A stretch of 64,000 bases of DNA from Microbulbifer aggregans (GCF_001750105.1 NZ_CP014143.1:2037001-2101000), one strand, 5' to 3'. Counted from the first letter of the stretch, positions 53,045 through 62,751 are shown. A program made the numbers and translations. The notes: generated from the letters alone by a model not told the origin.

Positions 53045-54472
53045 GTGAGCGCAACCACACTCTACTGGCACGATTACGAGACCTGGGGTACCGACCCAGG
53101 TGCGGACAAGCCATCCCAGTTCGCCGGCATCCGCACCGACGAGGACCTGAACGTCGTCGGTGAGCCGCTGATGCTCTACTGCAAGCCTGCGGACGACTGC
53201 CTGCCACAGCCGATGGCGAGCCTGGTAACCGGTATCAGCCCGCAGCAGGCGCTGGCCGAGGGGGTGCCTGAACTGCAGTTTATCCGCCGTATCCTCGACG
53301 AGCTGGGCGCGCCCGGTACCTGCGGTGTGGGCTACAACAGCCTGCGTTTCGATGATGAAGTCACCCGCCACACCCTCTACCGCAACCTGCTCGATCCCTA
53401 TGAGCGTGAGTGGCGCTCGGGTAACAGCCGCTGGGACATTATCGACATGGTCCGCCTGACCTACGCCCTGCGCCCAGAGGGTATCCAGTGGCCAGAGCGG
53501 GAAGGGGGCGTTCCCTCTTTCCGGCTGGAAGAGCTGACCGCGGCCAACGGCATCGCCCACGAAGGGGCGCACGATGCGCTCTCTGATGTGCGTGCCACCA
53601 TCGACATGGCCCGCCTGATCCGTCTGCGCCAACCACGGCTCTACGACTATGTGTTCCGCCTGCGCAGCAAGCGCGAAGCGGCGGCGATGATCGACCTGCA
53701 GGCCCGGAGGCCGCTGCTGCATGTTTCCGGTAAGGTGCCGGCCAGTCAGGGGCACCTCACTTATATACTGCCGCTGGCCGCACACCCGGTGAACCGCAAT
53801 GCCATCATCGCCGCCAACCTCGCCATGGATCCGGAGCCGATCCTGAGACTCGATGCCGACGCCCTGCGTGACAGGCTGTACACCTCTCGAGACAAGCTGG
53901 GGGAGGGTGAGTTACCTGCGGGGCTCAAGCTGATTCACCTGAACCGATGCCCGGTGTTGGCGCCGCCCAATATGCTCGACGACAAACGCGCAGCCGAACT
54001 GGGTATCGACAAGGCCGCCTGCGAACAACACTGGCAGGCACTACGGGATGTGGATCTGCGTGAGAAGCTGCAGCAGGTCTTTGTGGATGGGGATTTCCCG
54101 GAGCGCGATGTGGAGGCGAGCCTCTACAGTGGTTTCCTGGCGGATCCGGACCGGGATCTCTGTCGGGACCTGCACCGGGCCCTGGAAAGCCGGGGCCCGG
54201 AAGCGCTGGCAGCGCCGGTGCCATTTACGGATAAGCGCCTGCCGGAGCTGCTGTTTCGCCTGCGGGCCCGCAATTTCCCGGGCACGCTTTCCGCCGAAGA
54301 GCAGCAGCGCTGGCAGGAGTGGCGTTATCGGCGGCTGACGGACCCGGCGGCCGGCGCCAGCATTACACTGGAGCCCTATTTCGAGCAGATCGCCGAGTTG
54401 CGGGAGCAGTATCCGGAGAAGATGCAGCTGCTGGATCAGTTGGAAGCCTGGGGAGATGGGTTGCTGGTCTGA
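53045..54472 (+). CDS. sbcB: Exodeoxyribonuclease I
   Basis: A 475-residue single-strand-specific 3'-5' DNA exonuclease used in mismatch repair and recombination. The DEDDh active site is visible as [20 protein letters not shown] (about 8-27), [14 protein letters not shown] near 99 and [20 protein letters not shown] near 177. The SH3-like and C-terminal domains follow, ending in [20 protein letters not shown]. The length matches E. coli SbcB (475). The GTG at 53045 is supported by AAGGGGG 5 nt upstream. It is divergent from argS. Confidence 0.96.
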   Translation: MSATTLYWHDYETWGTDPGADKPSQFAGIRTDEDLNVVGEPLMLYCKPADDCLPQPMASLVTGISPQQALAEGVPELQFIRRILDELGAPGTCGVGYNSLRFDDEVTRHTLYRNLLDPYEREWRSGNSRWDIIDMVRLTYALRPEGIQWPEREGGVPSFRLEELTAANGIAHEGAHDALSDVRATIDMARLIRLRQPRLYDYVFRLRSKREAAAMIDLQARRPLLHVSGKVPASQGHLTYILPLAAHPVNRNAIIAANLAMDPEPILRLDADALRDRLYTSRDKLGEGELPAGLKLIHLNRCPVLAPPNMLDDKRAAELGIDKAACEQHWQALRDVDLREKLQQVFVDGDFPERDVEASLYSGFLADPDRDLCRDLHRALESRGPEALAAPVPFTDKRLPELLFRLRARNFPGTLSAEEQQRWQEWRYRRLTDPAAGASITLEPYFEQIAELREQYPEKMQLLDQLEAWGDGLLV

Positions 54473-54904
54473 ACATCGACGGGCAGAAGGGTACGGTGGT
54501 CGGTGCCCGCCATTGCCACTTTCGCCGACTTCTTTGGCCCAAGGCATAGGTCAGGTTGCGGGGCGCCGGACACCGCGCTCTTATATTCATGGCCAGTCCT
54601 CTTTTTGCAGCACTGTAGTAGGAAATGGCCTGAATGCTAAGGGCCGGGTGCCGGGAACGGCTTTGCGAGACTGTCTGCGAGAGGGATCTCGCAGACAAGC
54701 CTACAGGGACGTATTCACGGCGTGTCTCGCACAGCGGTCCCCGGCGGCAGGCCCGCCCCGAGCTATCTTTTAACCGCCCCCACCTGTCCCGCTCGCCCGT
54801 GGTCACCTTAAACTGCAACAATATCGGGATGGGCCGGGGGCCGTTTTCCAGTAGAATGCGCCCCGGTAAAGCAAGCGCCGGATGGCGCAGTCAGTGGAGT
54901 AGCG
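54473..54904. other. Intergenic region between sbcB and pyrB
   Basis: 432 bp without a gene. It contains a 96-bp structured repeat-like element at 54650-54745 and, after it, the probable pyrB promoter/leader region with GGGCCGGGGGCCG at about 54832. No pyrimidine-regulated attenuator peptide could be recognised with confidence. Confidence 0.5.
54650..54745. repeat. Structured intergenic element with nested inverted repeats
   Basis: The outer arms are 54650-54671 and 54724-54745, 22 nt each, complementary at 19 of 22 positions. They enclose a perfect 11-bp hairpin, TGTCTGCGAGA-GGGA-TCTCGCAGACA (54672-54697), and a 26-nt strand containing GGGACGTATTCACGGC. The design resembles intergenic palindromic elements that recur in marine Gammaproteobacteria (motif ACAGGGACGTATTCACGGCG). 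It is probably a non-autonomous REP/MITE-type repeat, maybe transcribed as a folded RNA. No second copy was seen in this window. Confidence 0.6.
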
Positions 54905-55921
54905 ATGGACTTTATCGGAGCCAATATCCTTTCTGTCGGCCAGTTCGAGCGGGCCGATATCGACCGCATCTTCGCGGTGGCCGACACCATGGGGCCTTAC
55001 GCGCGCCGGGAGAAGGTCACCCGTGTTCTTGAGGGTGCCATTCTCGGCAACATGTTCCTGGAGCCGAGTACCCGTACGCGCCTGAGTTTCGGCGCCGCTT
55101 TCAACTTGTTGGGCGGCACTGTGCGGGAGACTGTCGGTATCACTGCCAGTGCCATGGCCAAGGGCGAGTCCCTGTACGATACCGCCCGCGTATTGTCCGG
55201 TTACAGCGACGTGATCTGCATGCGTCACCCGCAGGCCGGCTCGGTGGCCGAGTTCGCTGCGGCAAGCCGGGTGCCGGTGGTTAATGGCGGTGATGGTGCC
55301 AATGAGCACCCGACCCAGGCGCTGCTGGATCTCTACACCATCCGCAAGGAGCTGTCTGGTAACGGGCGTGCGCTCGATGACTTCCGCATCGCCATGATTG
55401 GTGACCTCAAGCACGGCCGCACCGTCCACTCCCTGTGCAAGCTCTTGTGCCTGTTCAAGAAGGTCCACCTTGTCTTCGTGTCGCCGCCTGAATTGGCCAT
55501 GCCCCAGGAGCTGGTAGAGCAGCTGCGGGCAGTTGGTCACACGGTGGAGGTCACAGATCAGCTCGAAAACAGCATCTCCAAAGTGGACATCGTCTATTCC
55601 ACTCGCATTCAGGAAGAGCGCTTCGCGTCCCAGGAAGAGGCCAATCTGTACCGCGGCCGCTTCCGGTTGAATCGGGAGATCTTTACCCGTTACGCGCAGC
55701 CCAACACGGTCATCATGCATCCACTGCCCCGGGACTCGCGCGCCGAGGCCAACGAGCTGGATACCGATCTCAATGAACATCCCAGCCTGGCAATTTTCCG
55801 CCAGACCGATAATGGCCTGCTGGTGCGTATGGCCCTGTTCGCCATGCTGCTGGGGGTGGAAGACCAGGTGGACGAGTACTCCTACCCGGTCCGCTGGCAG
55901 AGCCGCCGCAACCCGGCCTGA
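54905..55921 (+). CDS. pyrB: Aspartate carbamoyltransferase catalytic chain
   Basis: A 338-residue enzyme forming carbamoyl-aspartate, the committed step of pyrimidine synthesis. The carbamoyl-phosphate loop is NMFLEPSTRTRLSFGAAFNL near 55-74; other motifs are SAMAKGESLYDTARVLSGY, MRHPQAGSVAEFA, GDGANEHPTQALLDLYTI with the active-site His, GDLKHGRTVHSLCKLL and MHPLPRDSRAEANELDTDL. The length (338) is nearer the Pseudomonas-type PyrB than E. coli (311). No pyrI or pyrC-like gene is adjacent, so the pathway genes are dispersed. Confidence 0.96.
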   Translation: MDFIGANILSVGQFERADIDRIFAVADTMGPYARREKVTRVLEGAILGNMFLEPSTRTRLSFGAAFNLLGGTVRETVGITASAMAKGESLYDTARVLSGYSDVICMRHPQAGSVAEFAAASRVPVVNGGDGANEHPTQALLDLYTIRKELSGNGRALDDFRIAMIGDLKHGRTVHSLCKLLCLFKKVHLVFVSPPELAMPQELVEQLRAVGHTVEVTDQLENSISKVDIVYSTRIQEERFASQEEANLYRGRFRLNREIFTRYAQPNTVIMHPLPRDSRAEANELDTDLNEHPSLAIFRQTDNGLLVRMALFAMLLGVEDQVDEYSYPVRWQSRRNPA

Positions 55922-56158
55922 TCCGACAGCCCCTGTTCCGCAATAACTGTGGGGCGGGGGCTTTGCACGGTTGATTCTCTCTTAATCACAAGCCCCCGCT
56001 TACTTTCCTCCCTCCCTTCTCAGCTTCCTATCCGGCGTAAGTTGGCAACGGTTGGCCATTGTTTCTTACTGTCTGGTGTGCGATCTGCCCACTCAAGGTT
56101 ATTGCGTTTGCCCGGGTGCAGGGTTAGCGTGCTACCAACAATAAAAGGAAGGCCGATC

Positions 56159-57841
56159 GTGCGTATTACTGTTTTCTCTTTCCTGCTCTTTTTCGCAGTT
56201 TCCTCGGTATCTTTGGCGGCGCCTCGCCAGGCGGCTGTTGCCATGCCTGATCGCTTTAGCGCCGAAGTCGCGAGTGAGGTGCTTGCCAGTGGCGGTAATG
56301 CGGTGGATGCAGCCATCGCGGCCCAGTTTGTGCTCGCCGTTACGCTGCCGGAAGCGGGCAATATTGGCGGTGGCGGTTTCATGCTGGTGCACAAGGACGG
56401 CGAGCAGTATTTCCTCGACTATCGCGAGATGGCGCCTGCGGCGGCCAGGCGGGATATGTACCTCGATGAAGAGGGCAACGTAATCCCTGACCTCTCCCTC
56501 TACGGCGTACTGGCGTCGGGCGTGCCGGGCACGGTTGCCGGCATGTGGCAGGCGCATCAGCGTCACGGCACGAAACCCTGGGCAGAGCTGCTGGCACCTG
56601 CAGTGAAACTTGCCGCACAGGGGTTTGCGGTGTCAGCGCCACTGGCACACTATGCAGCGGACTTCGCGCAGGAGGTTGAGGGGAAGCATCCCTCAGTCAA
56701 CTTTGCCCGTTATTTCGGAGCTATGCAGGCCGGGGAGATATTCCGACAGCCGGAGCTGGCGGCGACGCTGCGTCGTATTCGCGATTTAGGGCCGGATGGC
56801 TTTTATCGCGGAGAGACTGCCAAGATCATCGCCTCCTTTATGCGGGAAAACCGCGGGCTGATTACCGAGGCTGATCTCGCCGCGTACGAGGCAAAATGGC
56901 GCGATCCCATCGTTGCTGATTGGCGCGATATGCAGGTGGTGTCGGCGGCTCCCCCCAGTTCCGGCGGCATTGCCGTCGTGCAGTGGCTGAAAATGTATGA
57001 CCGTGCGCTGGCCGCCAATGACCAGCCCGCCCACAACAGCGCTGACTACCTGCATTTGCTGGCGGAGGTGGGCAAGCGTGTATTTGCCGATCGGGCCGAG
57101 TACCTGGGTGATCCGGATTTTTACCCGGTGCCGATAAGTGAGCTTTTGGCGGATGAGTACATTGCCAAACGCGCTGGTGAACTGAACCTCGCGGCCATTT
57201 CACCGACACCGGCAATCCAGCCGGGTTTGCCGGAGAGTGAGGAAACCACGCATTTTTCCATCGTCGATCAATGGGGCAATGCAGTCTCCAATACCACCAC
57301 CATCAATCTCGGTTTTGGCAGTGGTGTCGTGGTCGAGGGGGCAGGTTTCCTGCTCAATGACGAGATGGATGATTTCAGTGCCAAGCCGGGGGTGGCCAAC
57401 GTGTTCGGTGCACTGGGTGGCGAGGCCAACGAAGTGCAGCCGTTCAAGCGTATGCTCTCTTCAATGAGCCCCACCATTGTGTTGCGTGACGGCACGGTAA
57501 AAATGGTCACCGGCTCCCCGGGCGGCACCACCATCATCAGCAGCGTGTACCAGTCCATTCTCAATGCGGTGGAATTCGGTATGGATGCGCAACAGGTCGT
57601 GGACACGCCACGCTTTCATCACCAGCTGTGGCCGCGGGATGTGATTCGCCACCACGGGGGCCTCGATGCATCGACGCGGGAGAAGCTGCAGGAGATGGGC
57701 TACAAGCTGGACCGGCGCGGCTTCGGTGATCTGCAGGTGATCGTGGAGCGGGACGGCCAGCTCGATGCGGCTTCCCAATCCAGCGGGCGCGGCACGGCAC
57801 GGGTCCTCACAATGGAATGTCTCCTTGAAAGTTGCATGTGA
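56159..57841 (+). CDS. ggt: Gamma-glutamyltransferase
   Basis: A 560-residue periplasmic Ntn hydrolase that splits gamma-glutamyl bonds, chiefly of glutathione. The signal peptide is ITVFSFLLFFAVSSVSLAAP. Conserved regions are ASEVLASGGNAVDAAIAAQF, GGGFMLVHKDGEQYFLDYRE, SGVPGTVAGMWQAH and PSSGGIAVVQWL. The self-processing and catalytic Thr is in ESEETTHFSIVDQWGNAVSN near residue 365, and FLLNDEMDDFS and SSMSPTIVLRDG follow. GTG 56159, with AAAAGGAAGG about 7 nt upstream, is preferred to ATG 55949, which adds 70 residues of unlikely sequence before the signal. Confidence 0.94.
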   Translation: MRITVFSFLLFFAVSSVSLAAPRQAAVAMPDRFSAEVASEVLASGGNAVDAAIAAQFVLAVTLPEAGNIGGGGFMLVHKDGEQYFLDYREMAPAAARRDMYLDEEGNVIPDLSLYGVLASGVPGTVAGMWQAHQRHGTKPWAELLAPAVKLAAQGFAVSAPLAHYAADFAQEVEGKHPSVNFARYFGAMQAGEIFRQPELAATLRRIRDLGPDGFYRGETAKIIASFMRENRGLITEADLAAYEAKWRDPIVADWRDMQVVSAAPPSSGGIAVVQWLKMYDRALAANDQPAHNSADYLHLLAEVGKRVFADRAEYLGDPDFYPVPISELLADEYIAKRAGELNLAAISPTPAIQPGLPESEETTHFSIVDQWGNAVSNTTTINLGFGSGVVVEGAGFLLNDEMDDFSAKPGVANVFGALGGEANEVQPFKRMLSSMSPTIVLRDGTVKMVTGSPGGTTIISSVYQSILNAVEFGMDAQQVVDTPRFHHQLWPRDVIRHHGGLDASTREKLQEMGYKLDRRGFGDLQVIVERDGQLDAASQSSGRGTARVLTMECLLESCM

Positions 57842-57870
57842 CAGCGAGCGTCGCTGAACCGTGTTGCTGA

Positions 57871-57892
57871 GCGGGGCAAGGTTCCGCCCCGC
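57871..57892 (+). other. Hairpin after ggt
   Basis: GCGGGGC-N8-GCCCCGC, 30 nt after the ggt stop. It is strongly GC-rich but lacks a T-tract, so termination efficiency is uncertain. Confidence 0.4.
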
Positions 57893-57965
57893 GGGCTTCG
57901 CTGTCGCCAGAGGCTATTTCTGATAACCTGCAACGACCGACATTCTCGCAGCCAGGATTGGTGCC

Positions 57966-59441
57966 ATGCTGAAGTGGATTTCAGAAAGAATGTACCTGCC
58001 CAGACGTGGCGTGTTTGCGTTGCTTTTGCTGGGCATTCTCGCTTCGCTGGCGATTGCCCAGCAGGAGCGCACTCCCCACGTCGCAAAGTTTTCCATTGAT
58101 GGCGCCATTGGTCCTGCCACCACGGACTACCTGGAACGGGCGATGGAAGAGGCCCAGGAGCAGGGCGCTCGTCTGTTCGTGATCCAGATGGACACCCCGG
58201 GGGGATTGGACGCCGCCACCCGCGACATCATCCAGAATATTCTCGCCTCAGACATCCCCGTCGCCACCCTGGTCTACCCGGCTGGCAGCCGAGCGGCCAG
58301 TGCGGGCACCTATATCCTCTATGCCAGCCACGTGGCGGCGATGGCCCCCTCGACCACCCTCGGTGCTGCCACTCCGGTGCAGATGGGCGGTGCTCCCGGA
58401 CAGCCGCAACCAGGCCAGCAGCCCGGGCAGGAACCAGGTGCGGGCAGTGGCGCTGCAGAGCGTTCGAATCAGGAAGGCGACGGAGACAAGTCCGAAGGTG
58501 ACACGAAAACAGACAACGCCGGGAAATCGGAAGAAAGCCCAGCGCCCAAACCCGGTAGTGCGATGGAGCGCAAGGTCATCAATGACTCGGTTGCCTATAT
58601 CCGTGGTCTCGCCAACCGCTATGGTCGCAATGCCGACTGGGCGGAGAAAGCGGTGCGGGAAGCCGCCACGCTGACAGCGCGGGAGGCCCTCGAAGAAAAC
58701 GTGATCGATATCGTTGCCAAGAACCCCGAGGATCTCATCGCGCAACTGGCCGGGCGCAAAGTCCAGCTGGAATCCGGTGAGGTCACTGTACAGGAGGATA
58801 TTGCCGAGCTGCCGCTGCGCGAGTACGAGCCGGACTGGCGCAATGAGCTGCTGGCGCTGATCACCAATCCCCAGGTGGCCTATATTCTCTTGCTGGTCGG
58901 TATCTATGGACTCATCTTCGAAGGCTATAACCCGGGTGCCCTAGTGCCGGGTATCGTCGGCGTCATCTGCCTGTTGCTGGCTTTCTACGCTTTGCAGGTA
59001 CTACCGATCAACTATGCCGGTCTGGCGCTGATTATCGTGGGAGCATTGCTGATCGTTGCCGAGGTCTTTATGCCCAGCTTCGGTGCCCTGGGCATCGGCG
59101 GGGTGATCGCGCTGGTGATCGGTTCGGTAATGCTGATCGACAGCGATGTACCCGGTATGCAGGTCTCCCGCAAACTGATCGGTGCCGTGGCCGGTGTCAG
59201 CGGTCTCGCCATGCTGGGGCTACTGATGGCGGTGGGGCGCAGCCTGCGCCAGCCCAGGGTGGCCAGTGACCTGGCAATGGTTGGACGCACTGCCACGGTG
59301 AAGTCGGTGGAGAAAGACGAGGTCCTGGTGATGATCGGTGGGGAGATCTGGAGCGCCCACTGTGACGTGGATCTGGTGCCTGGGCAGCACGTGAAGGTCG
59401 TAGCAGAGCAGGGTCTTTGGCTGCAGGTAGAGCCCGAGTAA
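57966..59441 (+). CDS. nfeD: NfeD family ClpP-class membrane serine protease
   Basis: A 491-residue membrane protein of the long NfeD type. A signal/anchor segment (about 14-33) precedes a ClpP/SppA-like protease domain: MDTPGGLDAATRDIIQNILA, SRAASAGTYILYASHVAAM (nucleophile Ser in SAG) and, later, VINDSVAYIRGLANRYGRN with the catalytic Lys region preceding. The domain is interrupted at about 140-197 by a low-complexity Gln/Pro/Gly then Glu/Lys/Ser-rich insert. Four membrane helices follow (about 300-425), then a C-terminal OB-fold (GRTATVKSVEKDEVLVMIGG). Family members cleave stomatin/slipin partners, consistent with the slipin gene 48 nt downstream. Confidence 0.9.
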   Translation: MLKWISERMYLPRRGVFALLLLGILASLAIAQQERTPHVAKFSIDGAIGPATTDYLERAMEEAQEQGARLFVIQMDTPGGLDAATRDIIQNILASDIPVATLVYPAGSRAASAGTYILYASHVAAMAPSTTLGAATPVQMGGAPGQPQPGQQPGQEPGAGSGAAERSNQEGDGDKSEGDTKTDNAGKSEESPAPKPGSAMERKVINDSVAYIRGLANRYGRNADWAEKAVREAATLTAREALEENVIDIVAKNPEDLIAQLAGRKVQLESGEVTVQEDIAELPLREYEPDWRNELLALITNPQVAYILLLVGIYGLIFEGYNPGALVPGIVGVICLLLAFYALQVLPINYAGLALIIVGALLIVAEVFMPSFGALGIGGVIALVIGSVMLIDSDVPGMQVSRKLIGAVAGVSGLAMLGLLMAVGRSLRQPRVASDLAMVGRTATVKSVEKDEVLVMIGGEIWSAHCDVDLVPGQHVKVVAEQGLWLQVEPE

Positions 59442-59489
59442 TCGCCCTGGTAAGGCGATATGGAATAACAGCAACAAGGGAGTGAAGTC

Positions 59490-60251
59490 ATGGTGAGTTA
59501 TTTTCTGGGGTTGTTGATCGCAGCCATCGCGCTGCTGCTGATGTATGCGATCCGCATCCTGCGTGAATACGAGCGCGCGGTGGTGTTTTTTCTCGGCCGC
59601 TTTCAGGCGGTGAAGGGACCGGGCCTGATCATCATCATCCCGATTATCCAGACCATGGAACGGGTGGACCTGCGTACCGTGGTGATGGATGTGCCGACCC
59701 AGGATGTCATCAGCCGGGACAACGTGTCGGTGAAGGTGAATGCGGTAGTCTACTACCGGGTGATTGATCCCCAATCAGCCATCATCAACGTGGAGAATTA
59801 CCACGAGGCAGTGAGCCAGCTGTCCCAGACCACCCTGCGCTCGGTACTCGGTAAACATGAGCTGGACGAAATGCTGTCGGAGCGCGATAAGCTCAATGTG
59901 GATATTCAGAAAATCCTCGATGAGCAGACTGACGCCTGGGGTGTGAAAGTGACCAACGTCGAGATCAAGCACATCGACCTGGACGAGAGTATGATCCGCG
60001 CCATCGCCCGACAGGCAGAAGCCGAGCGCTCCCGTCGCGCCAAGGTGATTCACGCGGAAGGTGAGGCTCAGGCGGCAATGAAGCTGACTGAGGCTGCGGA
60101 CGAGCTGTCGAAGAACTCCAATGCGATCACCCTGCGCTATATGCAGACGCTGATCGATATCGCCGGTGAGCAGAATTCCACAATTGTCTTCCCGCTACCT
60201 CTAGACTTGATCGAGCCGATGATCAAAAAAGTGGCCGGGGAGAAATCCTGA
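59490..60251 (+). CDS. Slipin (SPFH/stomatin-family membrane protein)
   Basis: A 253-residue band-7 protein that assembles into membrane microdomain scaffolds. An N-terminal membrane segment is at about 4-23. The SPFH domain spans about 25-185: [42 protein letters not shown] and [20 protein letters not shown]. The helical tail includes [20 protein letters not shown] and ends in [11 protein letters not shown], the conserved C-terminal stretch cleaved by NfeD-type proteases in archaeal homologues. The nfeD-slipin pair is a conserved operon. Confidence 0.94.
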   Translation: MVSYFLGLLIAAIALLLMYAIRILREYERAVVFFLGRFQAVKGPGLIIIIPIIQTMERVDLRTVVMDVPTQDVISRDNVSVKVNAVVYYRVIDPQSAIINVENYHEAVSQLSQTTLRSVLGKHELDEMLSERDKLNVDIQKILDEQTDAWGVKVTNVEIKHIDLDESMIRAIARQAEAERSRRAKVIHAEGEAQAAMKLTEAADELSKNSNAITLRYMQTLIDIAGEQNSTIVFPLPLDLIEPMIKKVAGEKS

Positions 60252-60273
60252 GCCGAGCTCGAGGAGGTAACCG

Positions 60274-60921
60274 ATGGAGCTGGACCTGGCGCAGTTCAAC
60301 CGCGCATTTTTACTGTTACTGGTCCTGCTCAACCCGTTTATCCTCAGTGTCTACCTGCTCGACCTGATTCGCGGCCTGGAACTGAAGGTCTTTTCGGGCT
60401 TGTTGCTCCGAGCCTTCCTGATCAGTCTCTCTGTATTTCTCCTGTTTGCCTGGTTCGGCGAGAAGATCTTCGATGACGTGCTGCAGGTGCGTTTTCTCGC
60501 TTTCCTGATTTTCGGTGGTATCACCTTCCTGATCATTGGTATTCGCCTGACGCTGGGGGTGGGGGCACCCATACAGTCCATCAACCTGCATTCCCAGGAG
60601 GTGGCTGGGGCGATCGCCATGCCGTTTATTGTCGGGCCGGGCACCATCAGTGCCAGTGTTCTCGCGGGCAGTAGGCTTGGCGCTGCCGGAGGCTCCCTGG
60701 CGATTACCATGGCGATGGCGATTGCGCTGATCTCTCTGATTCTGCTGAAAGTGCTCTACGACTGGGTGCAGACCCGGCATGAGCGCTATGTGCGTAAATA
60801 TGTGGAGGTGGCGGGCAGGATTACTGCGCTGTTCACCGGCTCCTTTGCCATCGATATGATTCTGAAGGGGATCGAGCGCTGGCTGGCGCTCATTAAGGAG
60901 ACTGGGCTGCCCATGACGTGA
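60274..60921 (+). CDS. MarC-family integral membrane protein
   Basis: A 215-residue protein with six hydrophobic segments of the MarC family. It shows the conserved NP near the start (LLLVLLNPFILSVYLLDLIRG), IFGGITFLIIGIRLTLG near 85-101, and the MPFIVGPGTISASVLAGSR motif near 117-135. The C-terminal helix follows RITALFTGSFAIDMILKGI. Despite the name, MarC proteins are not multidrug exporters and their role is unknown. The gene starts 22 nt after slipin with GGAGG upstream, so nfeD, slipin and marC probably form one operon. It is convergent with pgi. Confidence 0.88.
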   Translation: MELDLAQFNRAFLLLLVLLNPFILSVYLLDLIRGLELKVFSGLLLRAFLISLSVFLLFAWFGEKIFDDVLQVRFLAFLIFGGITFLIIGIRLTLGVGAPIQSINLHSQEVAGAIAMPFIVGPGTISASVLAGSRLGAAGGSLAITMAMAIALISLILLKVLYDWVQTRHERYVRKYVEVAGRITALFTGSFAIDMILKGIERWLALIKETGLPMT

Positions 60922-60928
60922 GCAGCCC
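60904..60928. other. Hairpin overlapping marC stop
   Basis: GGGCTGC (60904-60910) and GCAGCCC (60922-60928) flank the marC stop codon with an 11-nt loop. A second small palindrome, ACGATGG-CC-CCATCGT, lies at 60946-60961. Neither has a T-tract; they may act as a weak terminator between convergent marC and pgi. Confidence 0.3.
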
Positions 60929-60975
60929 ACAGGTATTGCTGGAGAACGATGGCCCCATCGTCCGAGGGATGATTG

Positions 60976-62598
60976 CTAGAACAGGCGGGCCAGCAGCTCG
61001 CGGCTTGATCCGTCCCATTCTGCGGGTGCCTCTTTGCCAATGGCATCATGCACCGCATTGCCCAGCAACTTGCCAAGCTCCACGCCCCATTGGTCGAAGG
61101 GGTTGATGCCCAGCAGGCAGCCCATGGTGAACACCTTGTGCTCGTAGAGTGCCAGTAGCGCACCCAGGTGATACGGATCCAGCTTTTCCACGATCAGGGT
61201 GTTGCTCGGGCGGTTGCCGGGGATGGCCTTGTGGGGCGCCAGAGCATGGGCCTCGCGGTGGGTATAGCCCTGCTGTTCCAGTTCCTCCCGTGCTTCCTGT
61301 TGGCTCTTGCCCTGCAACAGTGCCTGACTCTGGCTGATACAGCAGGCCAGCAGCCAGCGGTGCTGCTCCACCAGCTCCGAGGTGGGCTGCTTGATGGCAA
61401 TGAAGTCGGCCGGGATCATGTCCGTCCCCTGGTGCAGCAGCTGGTGGAAAGAGTGCTGGCCGTTGCTGCCTTCGGTACCCCAGATCACGCTGCCAGTCGG
61501 ATAGGGTAATTGGTGCCCATCGCGGTCGACGCCCTTGCCGAGGCTCTCCATATCCAGCTGCTGCAACCATGCCGGGAATTTTGCCAGCCTCTGTGCATAG
61601 GGCAGGACAACCTGGCTGCCGGTCTGCCAGCACTGGCGATACCAGAAGTGGATCAGAGCCATCAGTACCGGCAGGCTTTCAGAGAAGGGCGCCTCTGCGA
61701 AGTGGCTGTCCATGGCGTTGGCACCGGCCAGCAGCTGCTCGTAAGCATCGAAGCCACAGCCCAGGGCGATGGGCAGGCCGATTGCAGACCACAGGGAGTA
61801 GCGACCGCCAACCCAGCTCCACATGGGAAAAATATTTTCTGCCGCGATACCAAAATCCTGCGCCGCAACAATGTTGCTGCTGACGGCAACGAAGTGCTGG
61901 GCGAGCTGATCCTCACGACAGCCGGCATCCAGCATCCACTGGCGTGCTGACAGCGCATTCTGGCGCGTCTCCAGGGTGGAGAAAGACTTGGAAGCAACAA
62001 TAAACAGTGTGTTTTCCGGCGGCAGTGTGGCGAGGGTATCACTCAGGTCGGCGCCATCGATATTGGCGACAAAGTGCACGGAAAGATCCGGGCGGTCCCA
62101 GGGGCGCAGGGCCTCCATCACCATTCGCGGGCCCAGGTCCGACCCGCCGATACCGATGTTCACCACATGCCGAATGGGCTCGCCGGTGTAGCCGGTCCAC
62201 TGCTTGCTGTGCACCTGTTCGACAAAACGGCGCATCTGAGCGCGGCAGTCGGCCACCGCCTGCTCGTGTTCAGTGGCGGGTTTGCCCTGAAAACGCAGGG
62301 CCGTGTGGAGCGCGGGGCGGTGTTCGGTATTGTTGACGGTTGCGCCGGATAACAGGTCTTCAATCTGCTTTCGGAGATCGACTTCCTCGGTCAGGCCCAG
62401 CAGCAACTCCAGGGTTTCCTCCCGCAAGTGATTCTTGCTGAAGTCCAGATAGATCCCGGCTGCATCAGCGCTGAAACGCGTTGCCCTGTCAGGGGAGGTG
62501 GAGAACAGGTCGCGAAGGGACCACTTGTGCTTTTCCTGATGGGATTGCAACCGGGCGATGGCTGCGGTGCGGTCAACCGTCGGAGTTTCGGAGGTCAT
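60976..62598 (-). CDS. pgi: Glucose-6-phosphate isomerase
   Basis: A 540-residue enzyme interconverting glucose-6-phosphate and fructose-6-phosphate, also feeding the sugar-nucleotide pool used by the EPS locus. It has the substrate-binding VVNIGIGGSDLGPRMVMEAL near 145-160 and SKSFSTLETRQNALSARQW. The PGI signature is WSWVGGRYSLWSAIGLPIAL; GSVIWGTEGSNGQHSFHQLL carries the catalytic Glu and His, and the end region NPFDQWGVELGK holds the C-terminal Lys. Length agrees with E. coli Pgi (549). Confidence 0.96.
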   Translation of the reverse strand: MTSETPTVDRTAAIARLQSHQEKHKWSLRDLFSTSPDRATRFSADAAGIYLDFSKNHLREETLELLLGLTEEVDLRKQIEDLLSGATVNNTEHRPALHTALRFQGKPATEHEQAVADCRAQMRRFVEQVHSKQWTGYTGEPIRHVVNIGIGGSDLGPRMVMEALRPWDRPDLSVHFVANIDGADLSDTLATLPPENTLFIVASKSFSTLETRQNALSARQWMLDAGCREDQLAQHFVAVSSNIVAAQDFGIAAENIFPMWSWVGGRYSLWSAIGLPIALGCGFDAYEQLLAGANAMDSHFAEAPFSESLPVLMALIHFWYRQCWQTGSQVVLPYAQRLAKFPAWLQQLDMESLGKGVDRDGHQLPYPTGSVIWGTEGSNGQHSFHQLLHQGTDMIPADFIAIKQPTSELVEQHRWLLACCISQSQALLQGKSQQEAREELEQQGYTHREAHALAPHKAIPGNRPSNTLIVEKLDPYHLGALLALYEHKVFTMGCLLGINPFDQWGVELGKLLGNAVHDAIGKEAPAEWDGSSRELLARLF

Positions 62599-62721
62599 GA
62601 TAATTCTTGATTATTGCTGCTTGAATGATGGTCGCGGCTTTTAGCCGCCACTAGGGTGCTCAATGCTAGCGGGATTTTGGGGGGGGAGCCAGCGGGCGAG
62701 AGTTTCTGGTAGGGTAAAATA

Positions 62722-62751
62722 GCAAATGCCGCTTTGGAAAGCGGCATTGCT
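62722..62751 (-). terminator. Stem-loop downstream of mini-lipoprotein gene
   Basis: TGCCGCTTT-GG-AAAGCGGCA (62727-62746), extended by AGCAA/TTGCT with one bulge. Read on the minus strand it is followed by TATTTTA. It is well placed to end the 62814-63008 gene and might also serve as a barrier for pgi. Confidence 0.55.

Noticed and set aside
52911..53207. Upstream extension of the argS frame by 99 residues
   Set aside because: The extension runs through the antisense of sbcB and is Arg/Pro-rich; ArgRS proteins start at the MNIRQLL-type motif.
55949..56158. Upstream extension of the ggt frame by 70 residues
   Set aside because: It would bury the signal peptide; GTG 56159 has a strong ribosome-binding site and directly starts the signal sequence.
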